This document shows, piece after piece, positions 39,301 to 50,800 of a stretch of DNA of 64,000 nucleotides; within the stretch, counting starts at the first letter, position 1, and every line of letters starts with the position of its first letter. The stretch is from contig NZ_MPPI01000015.1 in assembly GCF_001895925.1 (NCBI RefSeq), forward strand, positions 1-64,000, read 5' to 3'. The notes below the pieces were generated by a model that made no database searches, had not been told where the DNA came from, and saw nothing but the letters and a program-made list of their open reading frames with translations. The DNA comes from Phormidesmis priestleyi ULC007 (GTDB lineage Bacteria; Cyanobacteriota; Cyanobacteriia; Leptolyngbyales; Leptolyngbyaceae). The position numbers and the translations under genes were made by a program.

Positions 39301-41162
39301 CCCGGTCGGGGATAAAGCACCTGTAGCAGGGGCGGGTCGAGGTAAGGTCGGAGCAGGGTGTCGCAGTCCTCCAGCGTTTGCCGAAAAATCGGTTGAGTTT
39401 CGTAAAGTTGTCGTCCCATGTGGACATATTGACTGCCCTGCCCTGTAAACAGAAAGGCAATTTTAGGGGGGGAGTTGCCCGGAGACTGAGCGGCTGGGAG
39501 GGGTGCCGCTGCAACTGGATAGACCATCAGTTTGTCCACGGCTTCCGCGATCGTTGCTGCGACGATGCTGAGGCGGTAGGGAAAGTGGGAACGACCGCCA
39601 GCGGCGGTAAAGCAAACATCACTCAAGGGGAGGTCGGGATGGGATTGCAGATGGTGAGCGTAGCGGTGGGCGAGTTGGAGTAGGGCGTTGGGAGTTTTGG
39701 CCGAGAGGGCGAGCAGATGCAGGGGACGCTCCCGCTCCCTTTCCCCCGGTTCTGGAGCGGTGGGCGAGTCGGGAGGGGCGGCTTCCAGGATGAGATGGGC
39801 GTTGGTGCCACTAAACCCAAAGGAACTGACTCCTGCCAAGCGTTTCTGACCACCCGGCCAGGGCCTGGCGGCGGTGGGGACAAGCATCGGGAGTTGCTCC
39901 CAATTAACGTGCGGGTTGGGCTGAGAGAAGTGGAGGTGAGGGGGAATTTCTTGATGTTGCAGCGAGAGCACGACTTTGATTAATCCGGCAATCCCGGCTG
40001 CGGCTTCCAAGTGCCCAATGTTCGTTTTGACTGAGCCAATCACCAAGGGTTGCTCTGGGGAACAGTGTTTGCCAAACACCTCAGCCAATGCCTCTATCTC
40101 AATGGGATCGCCCAAGGAGGTTCCAGTTCCATGAGCCTCAATGTAGCCGATTTGCGCTGGCTCAACTCCCCCATTGGCGAGAGCCTGACGAATTACCGCG
40201 ACCTGAGATGGTCCATTGGGAACAGTTAAGCCACCACTTGGCCCATCCTGGTTCACCGCCGATCCGCGAATTAAGGCCAGAATTTTGTCGCCGTCCGCGA
40301 TCGCATCTGAGAGGCGCTTCAGGACAACTACACCACACCCTTCGCCTCGGACGTAGCCGTCTGCTTGAGCGTCAAACGTTTTACAGCGACCATCCGCCGC
40401 CATCATTCTAGCTTTGGAAAAATTGATGCTCGGTTCTGGCGAGAGGATCAGGTTTACGCCAGCAGCTAGGGCCAAACTGCACTCTCGCAGGCGCAAACTC
40501 TGACAGGCTAGATGGACGGATACCAGGGAAGCCGAACAAGCCGTATCTACACACAGGCATGGGCCCGTTAACCCCAAGCTATAGGACAAACGTCCAGCCG
40601 CCACGCTAAGAGAGTTACCCGTACCAAAGTAGGCATCGATATGCGTGGCATCACCCGCTTGCCAGAGGACTTTCGTGTAGTCACTGGTGCTCATGCCCAC
40701 AAATACGCCCGTGGAACTGTTGAATAACTTGTCAGGAACCTGATTGGCGTGTTCCAGGGCTTCCCAACTGACTTCCAGAAGCAGGCGTTGCTGCGGGTCT
40801 AGACTGATCGCTTCTCGTGGGGAGATATGGAAAAATTTGGCATCAAAGGCATCTACCTGAGGCAAAAAACCCCCGTAGCGAGTAGACATCTTGCCGGGAG
40901 CCTCTGGATTGGGGTCATAGTAGGCGTTGATGTCCCAACGGTCTGGAGGAACTTCGCGAATCGCATCTACCCCATTTCGCAGCAGTTGCCAGAAAGCATT
41001 TGGGGTATCAGCCCCCGGAAACCTGCTGCCTAAACCCACGATCGCGATCGCTTCAGTCTTGGCCTGTTCTAAAGCCTGGAGCTTGGATTGCAGTTTTTCC
41101 AGTTTCAGCAGGGCATTTTCCATTAACGCCCGATAGTCTATGCCTGTTGAGCTTTGGCTCAT
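36363..41162 (-). CDS. PKS3: KS-AT-ACP-aminotransferase
   Basis: This is a hybrid of about 1599 residues from ATG 41162, which has GAGGT just upstream (a GTG 6 bp earlier is possible). Order: a ketosynthase (DTACSAS near 205, [22 protein letters not shown]), a malonyl-type AT (GHSLGEY near 662, HAFHS), an ACP (GADSI near 986), a helical linker (about 1070-1090) and a class III PLP aminotransferase (GTEAVMLALRLAR, IFDEVLTGFR, lysine in YGKIVGGGMPIG near 1426). There is no reductive domain, so the beta-keto group made here should pass to the aminotransferase and become a beta-amine. The same arrangement makes the beta-amino fatty acids of iturin/mycosubtilin and puwainaphycin-type lipopeptides. 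The KS-AT region shares a nearly perfect 1.2-kb stretch with PKS2. Confidence 0.93.
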   Translation of the reverse strand: MSQSSTGIDYRALMENALLKLEKLQSKLQALEQAKTEAIAIVGLGSRFPGADTPNAFWQLLRNGVDAIREVPPDRWDINAYYDPNPEAPGKMSTRYGGFLPQVDAFDAKFFHISPREAISLDPQQRLLLEVSWEALEHANQVPDKLFNSSTGVFVGMSTSDYTKVLWQAGDATHIDAYFGTGNSLSVAAGRLSYSLGLTGPCLCVDTACSASLVSVHLACQSLRLRECSLALAAGVNLILSPEPSINFSKARMMAADGRCKTFDAQADGYVRGEGCGVVVLKRLSDAIADGDKILALIRGSAVNQDGPSGGLTVPNGPSQVAVIRQALANGGVEPAQIGYIEAHGTGTSLGDPIEIEALAEVFGKHCSPEQPLVIGSVKTNIGHLEAAAGIAGLIKVVLSLQHQEIPPHLHFSQPNPHVNWEQLPMLVPTAARPWPGGQKRLAGVSSFGFSGTNAHLILEAAPPDSPTAPEPGERERERPLHLLALSAKTPNALLQLAHRYAHHLQSHPDLPLSDVCFTAAGGRSHFPYRLSIVAATIAEAVDKLMVYPVAAAPLPAAQSPGNSPPKIAFLFTGQGSQYVHMGRQLYETQPIFRQTLEDCDTLLRPYLDPPLLQVLYPRPGASSPIDQTAYTQPALFALEYALCQLWRSWGIVPDVVMGHSLGEYVAATVAGVFTLAESLKLVATRARLMQSLPQTGGMMAVFAPLAVVEELMPDQSGLGIAAINGPAHVVISGARPALERVQASLQSRGVATRALNVSHAFHSPAMQPILDDLEQAASQITFHAPAIPLISNLTGQMMSPEQPPGSQYWRHHSRSAVRFTAGIHTMFQQGCELFVEIGPKPILSSLGKGCQQDVPAIWLPSLAPGQEDWRVLLESLSALYVRGIGVNWPEFDRGYSRHWLSLPTYPFQRQRYWFENTNAAMKQSNELNEQPSGENRPEPQITEHPSMTQKDRILAILQSTIAELLRSQPSEVEPHAAFLEMGADSIVLMDAVQTIEQIFGIKIAIRQLFEQLTTIDALATHIDQHLPPTWAATNSLQPQLHQSQFQSAQPVARNATTIPTKPGMLDVQVSGELEVTPDDIRLVIQQQIELMSQQLQLLSGNSFITEKEPVSKNGFLPFSDRPSDSTAHLSTPHFKPETQPKSLNPQQQQHLDSLIVKYTHRTQTSKQRSQAYRQVLADSRSVAGFRPSIKEMLYPIIGERAQGCKFWDVDGNEYVDITMGFGVLLFGHNPPFITASIEQQIKHGIQIGPQSNLAGEVAQLICELTGMERAAFCNTGTEAVMLALRLARTVTGRNKIALFANSYHGHFDGVLATASNAGINTAGINTVPMVPGVSPQAVKDVLVLDYDNPRSLDILQAHAHELAAVLVEPVQSRRPDLQPKAFLQQLRQLTQSTGIALIFDEVLTGFRIHPGGAQAWFGVAADITIYGKIVGGGMPIGVVAGKALYMNAIDGGVWQYGDASYPQAEKTFFAGTFNKNHITMNAARAVLQQLKQQGDRLTQQLNQRTSQFAETLNTYFKTENVPIRIIHFGSLFRFSFSGNLDLLFYHLLFNGVYIWEGRNCFLSTAHTDADIEYLIQAVKNSVEELQKGGFLPETLYRR
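38830..40046. repeat. 1.2-kb near-identical direct repeat, copy in PKS3
   Basis: This segment covers the end of the KS, the KS-AT linker and most of the AT. It matches 45486-46702 in PKS2 with one mismatch that I noticed (AAG against AGG near the KS end). The encoded protein is the same over about 400 residues. Sequences diverge abruptly at both edges. Confidence 0.9.
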
Positions 41163-41173
41163 GTTCACCTCGT

Positions 41174-44100
41174 TTAATCCAAACTTGCCAATTTTTTAGC
41201 CAATAAGTCTGCGAGTTCTTCTTGAGACAGTTCTTTCAAAGTTGCTGATAACTCCGTGTCCTCTGCAAGGGGGGGTGATTCCGGGCTGAGTGGCGGGGAA
41301 AGCTCCAGGGACAGGACATCCTCCAAATACTCGACTAGCGCTTCCACGGTGGGGTAATCAAAGATCAACGTTGAGCGCAAAGATTTGCCCAGATCGCGTT
41401 CAAAGCAATTTTTTAATTCAACCGCGACGAGCGAGTCCAGACCCAGATCAAATAATCGTTGGCGCGGCTCTATTTGCTCCCATGACTTTAACCCAACAAC
41501 CCTGGCAATTTGAGAACGAATATACGTCATCAATAGAATTTTGCGTTCTTTGAAGGGAGCGTCCTTTAACTGCTGGAGGAATTCGGGTTGCTGCGCCTGG
41601 GATTGGTCAGAAGCAGCAGTGCAATGCTCCAGAAGCGGTAAATCCAGCCCTTGAGGAAGTTGCTTGAGAAACTTCGCCCAATTCACAGATAAGACCCCTA
41701 CCTGAGTTGCAGGGTGTTCCAGCAACTGGGCAAGCACTTGCAATCCTTGCTCAGGCTTGATGGCACTGATCCCCAAAGCTGCCCAGCGATCGCGATCGCG
41801 AGGCGTCATTTCCTCTGCCATCCCAGCCGTTGCCCAAGGGCCCCAATTGATGCTCAAGCCTGGTAGTCCTAATGCTCGACGGTAATGCATTAAGGCATCC
41901 ATAAAGGCGTTGGCTGCGGCATAGTTGCCCTGTCCCGGTGAGCCAAGCAGGGCAGCGCTGGACGAAAAACAGATAAAACAGTCTAAGGGCAGTTCCTGGG
42001 TCAATACATGCAGATTCCAGGCTCCTGTGATCTTGGGTGCCATCACCGAGCTAAAGCGTTCCCAGGTTTGACTGAGCAATACTCCATCTGCCAAAACTCC
42101 CGCCGCATGGATGATTCCTCGCAGGGGTGGCATGGATGCCTGCACCTCCGTCAAAACGCGGGACACCTCGTCCCGGATAGCCACATCCGCCTTGCAGATT
42201 TTGACATTGGCTCCAGCCTGCTGTAATTCAGCGATCGTAGCCTGGGCTGCCTGAGATGCCGCCTGCCGCCCCATTAAGACCAGATGGCGGACTCGTCGCT
42301 CTACTACTAACCAGCGAGCTACCTGCAAACCCAGAGCACCTAACCCACCTGTAATTAAATAGCTGCCCTCCCCCTGCCTTGCTTGCGGCATGGAAATCAC
42401 GACTTTGCCCACGTGCTTGGCCGTTTGCATATAACGAAAGGCATCGACCACCTGATGAATCGGAAATGCTTTGTAATTTAACGGCTTGAGAGTACCGTGC
42501 TTGAACTCCTCCATCAATTCCTCAAGCATCGAGGCAATTAAACCAGGATTCTGTAGAGAGAGTTCTAATAAGTCGAAGGCAAAATAGGACGCATCAGGTC
42601 TTTGGGACTGCACCTGGGTTTGATCCCAAATGCCGATTTTGCCAATTTCGACAAATCGCCCTCCTTGCCCTAAAACCTCAAGGCTCTTGGGAATGAACTC
42701 CCCATTCAGGCTATTAAGAACAATGTCCAACCCTTGTCCGTCAGTGGCTGTCATGACTGCTTCAGCAAAGTCCAGGGTGCGGGAGTTCATTACCTGGGTT
42801 ACCCCAGTTGATTTGAGAAATTCCCACTTGCTGGGGCTGGCTGTAGCAAAAATTTCTGCCCCCACCCGTTGAGCTAACTGGACTGCGGCCTGTCCAACCC
42901 CGCCAGCCGCCGCGTGAATCAAGATTCTGTCTCCGGGTTGCATTTTAGCTTGGTAATGCAAGCCATAGTAAGCCGTTAAGAAGGGGGTCAAAATCGTAGC
43001 TGCGGCTGCAAAACTCAGGTCTGGGGGTTTGGGAACAACAAAATCTGCTTTGACGGTGACAAAACTACTCAGACTGCCCAGGGCCATGACAGCCATCACT
43101 TCATCACCCACTTGAAACCTGGAAACCTGTTTGCCCACGGCCACAACCCTGCCCGCACACTCCCCGCCAAAGGGAATGTCGATCGCCGCATCAATCCCTT
43201 GCTGCTGCGTATAGGCTTGGAGCAGTCCGAGGGCATTGAGGACATCTCTAAAGTTCAGTCCACAGGCGCAAACTTCAATTTCCACCTCCTCTGGTTCCGG
43301 GGCGCGGCGGGTCATCGGTGCCAAGGTGAGATTTTCCAGAAGTCCGTAACTGGTTATTTTGACCTGGAAGGGTTCAGTCGGAAACTCCAGCATTTTTGCT
43401 TGACGTTCACCCGCGCCCGATCGAGACCTAACCAGTCTAGGAACATAGCGAACTCCCTGTCTGTAGGCAATCTGGTCTTCTCGATCGGGCGATCGTAATT
43501 CTTCCAACAGGGTCAGAACTTCAGTTTGATCTACCGCTGGGTCTAAATCGAGTCGCACACACCGCAGATCAGAATGTTCCAGGGCAATGACGCGCCCCAG
43601 CCCCCAGAGAGGCGCTTGCTGAATGTGCGGGAGCTGGCTTTCCCCGATCGGTTGAGTTCCCCTGGTCACTAACCATAAGCGGGGGATCACGGCGGGGTTC
43701 GTTTGGACAAGACTTTGCAATAAATGCAAAACACTGCCACAGCTTTGTGCTTGCGCGTCCTCTAAGCTTGCCAGGGTGATGTCTGGTAACGAGTCCTCTA
43801 GGCTCCACAGAAAAATCACGCCGCTATAGAACTGTGAGTGATCGTCCTGGCTATCCAGCAGCAATTGCTGAAAATCTGCCGGGTTGGTCGGATTAATTTG
43901 ATACTCGTCTGCGGCTAATCTGGCATACCCTAGACCAGGGGACACTAAGACACAGCGATCGCCCTTATCCCTGAGGTAGGTAGCCAGCGTCCTGCCGATT
44001 TCTCCTGGGTCAACAAACAGCAGCCAATGACTCAATTGTCCGGATGGTAAGGGCGGGTGTTTGGCACTGCGCTCCTGAACCTGCCAAGTGGTTTCATACA

Positions 44101-47100
44101 ACCAGTGGCTCAGGTCTTCTTGCTGAAGAACTTGTTGCAAGGCTTGACGAGTGATACTTCGGAGGGTTAAGCCCTCTAACTGGGCCACCATATTGCCGCT
44201 CTCATCCAACAGTTGGACTGTAGCCGTTACGGTCTTTTGCTGCCAGCCCTCAACCTGGCAGATCTTCAGTTGAGTCCACAAATGGGTGCTGGGACGACGA
44301 TACAACTGTAAGCGCTCTACCCCCACTGGAATATAGACGGCTTGTTGGTCAGCCTCAGCCAGAGCTGTGCCTACGACCTGGAAACAGGCATCCAACAATA
44401 TTGGGTGCAGTTTGTAGGCTTCTGCCTCTAAAATCAAGGGTTCTGGTAAGCGAATTTGCGCCAATGCTTGTCCTGGATGCCGCCAGAGCTTATCAATGGC
44501 CTGGAAACTGGTACCATAATCGACTCCCTGCTGGCGTAACTGCTGGTAATACTGGTTTGTAGATACGGCTTCCGTATATTGGGCCTGTAAGGCCGCTAAA
44601 TTCACTTGAGGGGGTGAGTTTTTGGGGTCTTCAACCAGGTTGCCAAAAGCATGGAGTGCCCAGTAGGACTCAGAATTGTTTTCGTCAACATTGAGGCTAT
44701 AAACCTGCCAGGAAAATGTCTTTGAGTTTTCTGTCTTTGAGTCTTCGGGTTTCAGAACTACGTGGAGGGTTTTGTCGGCATCGCCTAGCATCAGAGCCTG
44801 CTGAATGACGGTTTCCTGTAGCCTCAAGTTGTTCGAGTTGCAAACCACAGCCCCAGCCGCTAGTGCCATTTCTAGATAAGCCGTGGCTGGCAAAATTACT
44901 TGCTGGTAAAGGCGATGATGTGCAAGATAGGCAGGAGAATCTTGACTAAGGGTAGACTCAAAACGAATCTCTTCAGTGCCGGGTAAATGCAACCGTTGCC
45001 CCAACAGAGGATGCAGGCGGGGAGCAGTACTGCTTGCCCGGAATGAAGATGGATTGGCTCCGGGTGTAGCTGTCTTCACCCAATAGCGCTCTCGCTGAAA
45101 CGGATAGGTGGGCAAGGCAACTCGACGACGGGGACAGTCTTGATCAAAACCAGACCAGTCTACCTTGGCTCCACACCGATACAACTCTCCCAAACTTTGT
45201 AGCAACGGTTGCCAGTCTGCTTGACCGAAATGCAGGCTGGGCAACCAAACTCCAACTGCTGCTGGCAAGCAATGCCGAGCCATTTCTAAGAGGATAGGCT
45301 TGGGGCCGATCTCGACAAAGATTTCAATTCCTTGCTGATACAGCGTGTCTATACTGCGAGCAAATTGGACAGATTGCCGCAAATGAGCAACCCAATATTC
45401 AGGAGTGGCGATCGCTGACGTTGCCACTTCTCCCGTCACATTAGAGATTAAGCGGATTTGTGGCTGGGCATAGGTTACTGCTTTGGCAGCTTGTTCAAGG
45501 TCGTCCAAAATGGGTTGCATGGCGGGGGAATGGAACGCATGAGAGACATTTAAGGCTCGCGTTGCCACTCCCCTGGACTGCAAGCTCGCCTGCACCCTCT
45601 CCAGCGCGGGTCGCGCTCCCGAAATCACCACATGAGCGGGCCCGTTAATTGCGGCGATCCCTAATCCAGACTGGTCGGGCATCAGCTCCTCGACCACGGC
45701 AAGCGGCGCAAACACCGCCATCATTCCCCCCGTCTGCGGCAGCGATTGCATTAACCGCGCCCGCGTCGCCACCAACTTCAGGGACTCTGCCAGCGTGAAC
45801 ACCCCCGCCACCGTGGCTGCCACATACTCCCCTAAACTGTGCCCCATCACCACATCCGGTACAATGCCCCAAGAGCGCCACAATTGGCAGAGGGCATACT
45901 CTAAAGCAAACAAGGCGGGTTGCGTATAAGCCGTTTGGTCAATCGGCGAGGACGCTCCCGGTCGGGGATAAAGCACCTGTAGCAGGGGCGGGTCGAGGTA
46001 AGGTCGGAGCAGGGTGTCGCAGTCCTCCAGCGTTTGCCGAAAAATCGGTTGAGTTTCGTAAAGTTGTCGTCCCATGTGGACATATTGACTGCCCTGCCCT
46101 GTAAACAGAAAGGCAATTTTAGGGGGGGAGTTGCCCGGAGACTGAGCGGCTGGGAGGGGTGCCGCTGCAACTGGATAGACCATCAGTTTGTCCACGGCTT
46201 CCGCGATCGTTGCTGCGACGATGCTGAGGCGGTAGGGAAAGTGGGAACGACCGCCAGCGGCGGTAAAGCAAACATCACTCAAGGGGAGGTCGGGATGGGA
46301 TTGCAGATGGTGAGCGTAGCGGTGGGCGAGTTGGAGTAGGGCGTTGGGAGTTTTGGCCGAGAGGGCGAGCAGATGCAGGGGACGCTCCCGCTCCCTTTCC
46401 CCCGGTTCTGGAGCGGTGGGCGAGTCGGGAGGGGCGGCTTCCAGGATGAGATGGGCGTTGGTGCCACTAAACCCAAAGGAACTGACTCCTGCCAAGCGTT
46501 TCTGACCACCCGGCCAGGGCCTGGCGGCGGTGGGGACAAGCATCGGGAGTTGCTCCCAATTAACGTGCGGGTTGGGCTGAGAGAAGTGGAGGTGAGGGGG
46601 AATTTCTTGATGTTGCAGCGAGAGCACGACTTTGATTAATCCGGCAATCCCGGCTGCGGCTTCCAGGTGCCCAATGTTCGTTTTGACTGAGCCAATCACC
46701 AACGGGTTTGCTTGAGAACGCCCTTTCCCCAAAACAGTGTCTAAAGCCCTGATTTCGATCGGATCGCCTAAAGCGGTTCCAGTGCCGTGAACCTCTACGT
46801 AGCTTATTTGTAATGGGTCTACCTTGGCTTTCGCTAGAGCCTGGGAAATCAGTGCTTGCTGCGCCTGTTTATTCGGAACGGTGAGACCGCTACTGTGACC
46901 ATCATGGTTAACGGCTGACCCACGGATCACCGCCAAAATGCGATCGCTATTGGCCACCGCATCGGACAACCGTTTGAGTACTAGCATCCCACATCCTTCG
47001 CCCCGACCATACCCATCGGCGGAGGCATCGAAGGTCTTGCAGCGCCCATCCGGAGAGAGTACCCGCGCTCTGGACAGAAAAATAGTAACCTCCGGTGACA

Positions 47101-47821
47101 GGATTAAGTGAACCCCACCCGCCAGAGCTAAGTCGCACTCTCCAGCCCGCAAACTTTGACACGCTAAATGGACACTTACGAGCGAAGCGGAACAAGCGGT
47201 ATCGATGGCTAAGTTAGGGCCTTGCAAACCCAGAATATACGACAGCCGACCTGCTGCAAATGCAAACCCATTGCCCGTCCCAGCGTATGGATCAATGTTT
47301 TCATAATGACCGGAAAACATCTGTAACTGGGCGTAATCATTCTGTCCGATCCCCACAAAAACACCCGTTTTGCTGCCAGTCAATTGGTTCGGGGCTTGTC
47401 CGGCATCTTCTAGGGCTTCCCAACTCACTTCTAATAGCAGGCGCTGCTGGGGATCTAGGCTGGCCGCTTCGCGAGGAGAAATCCCAAAAAACTGGGCATC
47501 AAATTGGTCTACCTGGGGAAGAAATCCACCATAACGAGTGTAAATTTTTCCTGGCGCGTCGGGATTTGGATCATAATAGGCATCGGTATGCCAGCGGGTC
47601 TTTGGGATCAGATCGATCGCATCCACGCCATCCCGCAATTGCTGCCAGAACGCCTCTGGATGATCGGCAGAACCAGGGAACCGACAGCCCATTCCAATAA
47701 TCGCGATCGGCTCGTGTTGAGCATATTCAACAGCTTCCAGTTTGGCGGCGGCTTCATCGAGGGCAAGCAGGAGCCGTTGCTTGATAGAAACTTGATTCAT
47801 GGGTTCAGAAAAATCGCTCAT
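41174..47821 (-). CDS. PKS2: KS-AT-DH-ER-KR-ACP (fully reducing)
   Basis: This 2215-residue type I PKS module has a complete reductive set. Its domains are KS (DTACSAS near 207), AT (GHSLGEY near 662, HAFHS, malonyl type), DH ([16 protein letters not shown] near 965), ER ([11 protein letters not shown] near 1642), KR (ITGGLGALG near 1827, with [17 protein letters not shown]) and ACP ([10 protein letters not shown] near 2129). One round of extension here should give a saturated two-carbon addition to the fatty acyl chain. It starts 1 bp after the PKS1 stop, behind AGGGGAA, and ends 11 bp before PKS3, so the three PKS genes form one transcription unit. Its AT-encoding DNA is almost identical to that of PKS3. 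Confidence 0.95.
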   Translation of the reverse strand: MSDFSEPMNQVSIKQRLLLALDEAAAKLEAVEYAQHEPIAIIGMGCRFPGSADHPEAFWQQLRDGVDAIDLIPKTRWHTDAYYDPNPDAPGKIYTRYGGFLPQVDQFDAQFFGISPREAASLDPQQRLLLEVSWEALEDAGQAPNQLTGSKTGVFVGIGQNDYAQLQMFSGHYENIDPYAGTGNGFAFAAGRLSYILGLQGPNLAIDTACSASLVSVHLACQSLRAGECDLALAGGVHLILSPEVTIFLSRARVLSPDGRCKTFDASADGYGRGEGCGMLVLKRLSDAVANSDRILAVIRGSAVNHDGHSSGLTVPNKQAQQALISQALAKAKVDPLQISYVEVHGTGTALGDPIEIRALDTVLGKGRSQANPLVIGSVKTNIGHLEAAAGIAGLIKVVLSLQHQEIPPHLHFSQPNPHVNWEQLPMLVPTAARPWPGGQKRLAGVSSFGFSGTNAHLILEAAPPDSPTAPEPGERERERPLHLLALSAKTPNALLQLAHRYAHHLQSHPDLPLSDVCFTAAGGRSHFPYRLSIVAATIAEAVDKLMVYPVAAAPLPAAQSPGNSPPKIAFLFTGQGSQYVHMGRQLYETQPIFRQTLEDCDTLLRPYLDPPLLQVLYPRPGASSPIDQTAYTQPALFALEYALCQLWRSWGIVPDVVMGHSLGEYVAATVAGVFTLAESLKLVATRARLMQSLPQTGGMMAVFAPLAVVEELMPDQSGLGIAAINGPAHVVISGARPALERVQASLQSRGVATRALNVSHAFHSPAMQPILDDLEQAAKAVTYAQPQIRLISNVTGEVATSAIATPEYWVAHLRQSVQFARSIDTLYQQGIEIFVEIGPKPILLEMARHCLPAAVGVWLPSLHFGQADWQPLLQSLGELYRCGAKVDWSGFDQDCPRRRVALPTYPFQRERYWVKTATPGANPSSFRASSTAPRLHPLLGQRLHLPGTEEIRFESTLSQDSPAYLAHHRLYQQVILPATAYLEMALAAGAVVCNSNNLRLQETVIQQALMLGDADKTLHVVLKPEDSKTENSKTFSWQVYSLNVDENNSESYWALHAFGNLVEDPKNSPPQVNLAALQAQYTEAVSTNQYYQQLRQQGVDYGTSFQAIDKLWRHPGQALAQIRLPEPLILEAEAYKLHPILLDACFQVVGTALAEADQQAVYIPVGVERLQLYRRPSTHLWTQLKICQVEGWQQKTVTATVQLLDESGNMVAQLEGLTLRSITRQALQQVLQQEDLSHWLYETTWQVQERSAKHPPLPSGQLSHWLLFVDPGEIGRTLATYLRDKGDRCVLVSPGLGYARLAADEYQINPTNPADFQQLLLDSQDDHSQFYSGVIFLWSLEDSLPDITLASLEDAQAQSCGSVLHLLQSLVQTNPAVIPRLWLVTRGTQPIGESQLPHIQQAPLWGLGRVIALEHSDLRCVRLDLDPAVDQTEVLTLLEELRSPDREDQIAYRQGVRYVPRLVRSRSGAGERQAKMLEFPTEPFQVKITSYGLLENLTLAPMTRRAPEPEEVEIEVCACGLNFRDVLNALGLLQAYTQQQGIDAAIDIPFGGECAGRVVAVGKQVSRFQVGDEVMAVMALGSLSSFVTVKADFVVPKPPDLSFAAAATILTPFLTAYYGLHYQAKMQPGDRILIHAAAGGVGQAAVQLAQRVGAEIFATASPSKWEFLKSTGVTQVMNSRTLDFAEAVMTATDGQGLDIVLNSLNGEFIPKSLEVLGQGGRFVEIGKIGIWDQTQVQSQRPDASYFAFDLLELSLQNPGLIASMLEELMEEFKHGTLKPLNYKAFPIHQVVDAFRYMQTAKHVGKVVISMPQARQGEGSYLITGGLGALGLQVARWLVVERRVRHLVLMGRQAASQAAQATIAELQQAGANVKICKADVAIRDEVSRVLTEVQASMPPLRGIIHAAGVLADGVLLSQTWERFSSVMAPKITGAWNLHVLTQELPLDCFICFSSSAALLGSPGQGNYAAANAFMDALMHYRRALGLPGLSINWGPWATAGMAEEMTPRDRDRWAALGISAIKPEQGLQVLAQLLEHPATQVGVLSVNWAKFLKQLPQGLDLPLLEHCTAASDQSQAQQPEFLQQLKDAPFKERKILLMTYIRSQIARVVGLKSWEQIEPRQRLFDLGLDSLVAVELKNCFERDLGKSLRSTLIFDYPTVEALVEYLEDVLSLELSPPLSPESPPLAEDTELSATLKELSQEELADLLAKKLASLD
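45486..46702. repeat. 1.2-kb near-identical direct repeat, copy in PKS2
   Basis: This is the partner of 38830-40046, offset 6656 bp, in the same orientation. Recombination between the two copies would remove most of PKS2 downstream of its AT and fuse its 5' part to the 3' part of PKS3. Confidence 0.9.
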
Positions 47822-47822
47822 G

Positions 47823-50800
47823 TTATTTTCCCCTTAGCAGCTTTTCCAGTTTTTCCAGCCGCTCTGTAATTGAGGCATCAATATCCTCTTCTGTGAGTAC
47901 GTCTACCCTCGATCGGGCGGTTGGTTTGGTTTTCGCCTTGGGCAATTGAGTGATATCTGACCCTGACGGCACGATTCGGGGTTGAGGTTCTGCTGCGGCT
48001 AATTGAACCGGATCTGCTGATCCAGTAGCCTCCCGTCGGAGGATGTCGTTTAGCAGATGCTCCACCAAATCCTGGATGGTTGCAAACTCAAACATTAAGG
48101 TTGCAGGCAACGAAGTACCCAAATGAGTATCTAAGCGGTTTTTTAGTTCCAGTACCATCAACGAGTCCATCCCCATATCAAAGAATCCCTGCTGTGGATC
48201 GGGCAGGTGTGGCGATCTCAGACCCATGATTTTGGCAACTTCCTGCTGGATATAGGCGATTAACAGGGGTTGACGATCGCAGATAGGAACGGTTTCCAGC
48301 TCCTGTAAAATCGTATGCTGCTGTGCTGACGCATTCTCCTCTGGACTGGTCACTTCATTCAGCAAGTGGGTCAGTAATGGTATTTGCTCGGCGGTAACCT
48401 GCTGCTTCAGCCGTGACCAATCCACTGAAAACACACCCATCTGAGCTATCCCCTGCTGTCCTAGCAGGTTTGTCAACGCCTGCAATCCCTGCTCCCAACT
48501 GAACCGATTCATGCCCAAAACAGCCAGACGATTTTGATAACGATCATCTAAGTTGACCACCATTCCTGTATCCGCCCACAGTCCCCAGTTCAGACTCAAA
48601 CCAGGAAGCCCTTGCCTTTGTCGATAATGGGCCAAGCTATCCAGAAATGCATTGGCAGCAGCATAATTACTTTGACCTGCCGCGCCCAGTAGCGAACTCA
48701 CGGAGGAGAAACAAACAAAAAAGTCTAACGGCAAACGCTGGGTGAGGGTGTGTAAATTCCAGGCACCCTGAACCTTGGGATTCATTACTTTGGCGAACCG
48801 TTCCCAGTCTTGTTGCAGCAGGATTCCATCCTCCAAAACACCTGCCGCATGAATAATGCCCTTCAGGGGTGGCATTGAGGCATTGAGTCTGTCAAAGACC
48901 CTGAGCATCTCTGTGTGGTTCGATACATCAGCCTGCGTAACCAGAATTTGAGCTTCCCCCTGCTCCAGATCCGCGATCGCAGCTTGAGTTGGGGCCGATG
49001 CGGGCCGACGGCTCAGTAAAATCAAGTGCCGAACGCCCTGCTTAACCATCCACCGAGCGACCTGCAATCCCAAAGCTCCTAAACCCCCCGTAATTAGATA
49101 GGTCGCATCGGGTCTTAGCGGCACGGCTGCTGCTGGCAACTCGCCTTTGTTGATTAAACGTGCCACATAACGGTGTCCCGATCGCCAAGCAATCTGGTCT
49201 TCACCCTCCGCAGCACAAATTTCTGTAAGCAGCATCCTTGCTGCATCTGGTTGCGTTGCGTCTAACGCTAAATCGCACAGCCCCCCCCACAATTGCGGGT
49301 GTTCTAAGGCGATGACTTTACCCAATCCCCATATAGGAGCTTGAGCAACGGCTGGAGAACCAGGTTGAGATTCCACAAACTGAGCGCCCTGCGTGACCAA
49401 CCACAATCGCGGTAAGACCGACCCGTTACGCTTAACGATCGCCTGCACTAAATGCAAGATGCTAGCACAACCCAAAATTTGCACCTGCTCCAGAGCGGCA
49501 AGATTTAACTCCGGCGTTTGTTCTAATCCAACACTCCATAGATGAACCACTCCCTTCAACGGGAGGGCATTGATGAGGTCAACGTCCCGTAACAGTTGTT
49601 GAAAATTCTCAGGATCGACTGGATTGACGCTGTAAACTCCAGGTTGCTGACAGGTATAAGCATCGCCGGGATAGACAACAAAACACGTTTGTCCCTGGGA
49701 GTGTAAAATTTCTATCAGGGCATCTCCTATACCACTAGAGTCAGCGAAAATCAGCCAACTACTAGGCTTACTGTCCAGAGTAGCCGTTATATCTAGGTTT
49801 TGCTGGCGGGGTTTTGGTTGCCACTGGATTTCATACAGTCCAACGACTGAAGGTTGAACTTTTTCCGGTAATGCAGGCTGGGCTGTGTGCGGACTACTGT
49901 CTGTCGTTTCAATCCAATACCGTTGGCGCTGAAATGGATATGTTGGTACTTTTAGAGGACGACGGGCATATTCCTGGTCAAAGCCAAACCAGTCTACCTG
50001 CACCCCGCGAATGTGTAACTCCGCTAAACTTCGGAGCATTTGTTGCCAATCGTCTTTTCCCGGACGCAAACTGGGCAACCACACCATTGCTCCAGACTCC
50101 AAGCACTGCTGACCCATTTCCAACAAAGTCGGCTGAGGACCAATCTCCACAAATAACTCATACCCTAGCTGAACCAGGGTTTCCATACTCGTGGCAAATT
50201 TGACCGATCGCAACAGATGACGGCTCCAATAGTCAGGAGTCGCAATATCCTCCGTGGCGAGTTGCCCAGTGACATTAGAGACTAAGTTCATTTTCGCTGG
50301 AGAGTAAGTTACAGTTGCGGCGACTTGCTCAAACTCTGCCAGTATGGGCTGCATTAACGGAGAGTGGAACTTCACCACTATTTCTCCATCTTGAGGCAGG
50401 TTTTGCATTAAACGACCTCTTGCAGCAATTAGCTTCAGTCCATCTTCTAAGCTGAACACTCCCGCTACACAAGCTGCGACATATTCCCCCACACTCTGAC
50501 CTATGACGATACCCGGTTCGATGCCCCAGGATTTCCACACCTTAACCAGGGCGTATTCAATGGCAAATAGGGCGGGTTGGGTGTAAGCGGTTGCATCGAG
50601 TAATGGCGCGGATTGTGAGTTGGGAATGTGGGGATCTGGATATAGAACTTCGAGCAGGGGGAGGTTCAGATAGGGATGTAAAAGGGTCGCGCATTCGTCT
50701 AGAGTTTGCCGAAAAATCGGTTGAGTTTCGTAAAGTTGCCGTCCCATCTCGACATACTGTGACCCCTGACCTGTGAATAAAAATACTGGCTTTGGAGGTT

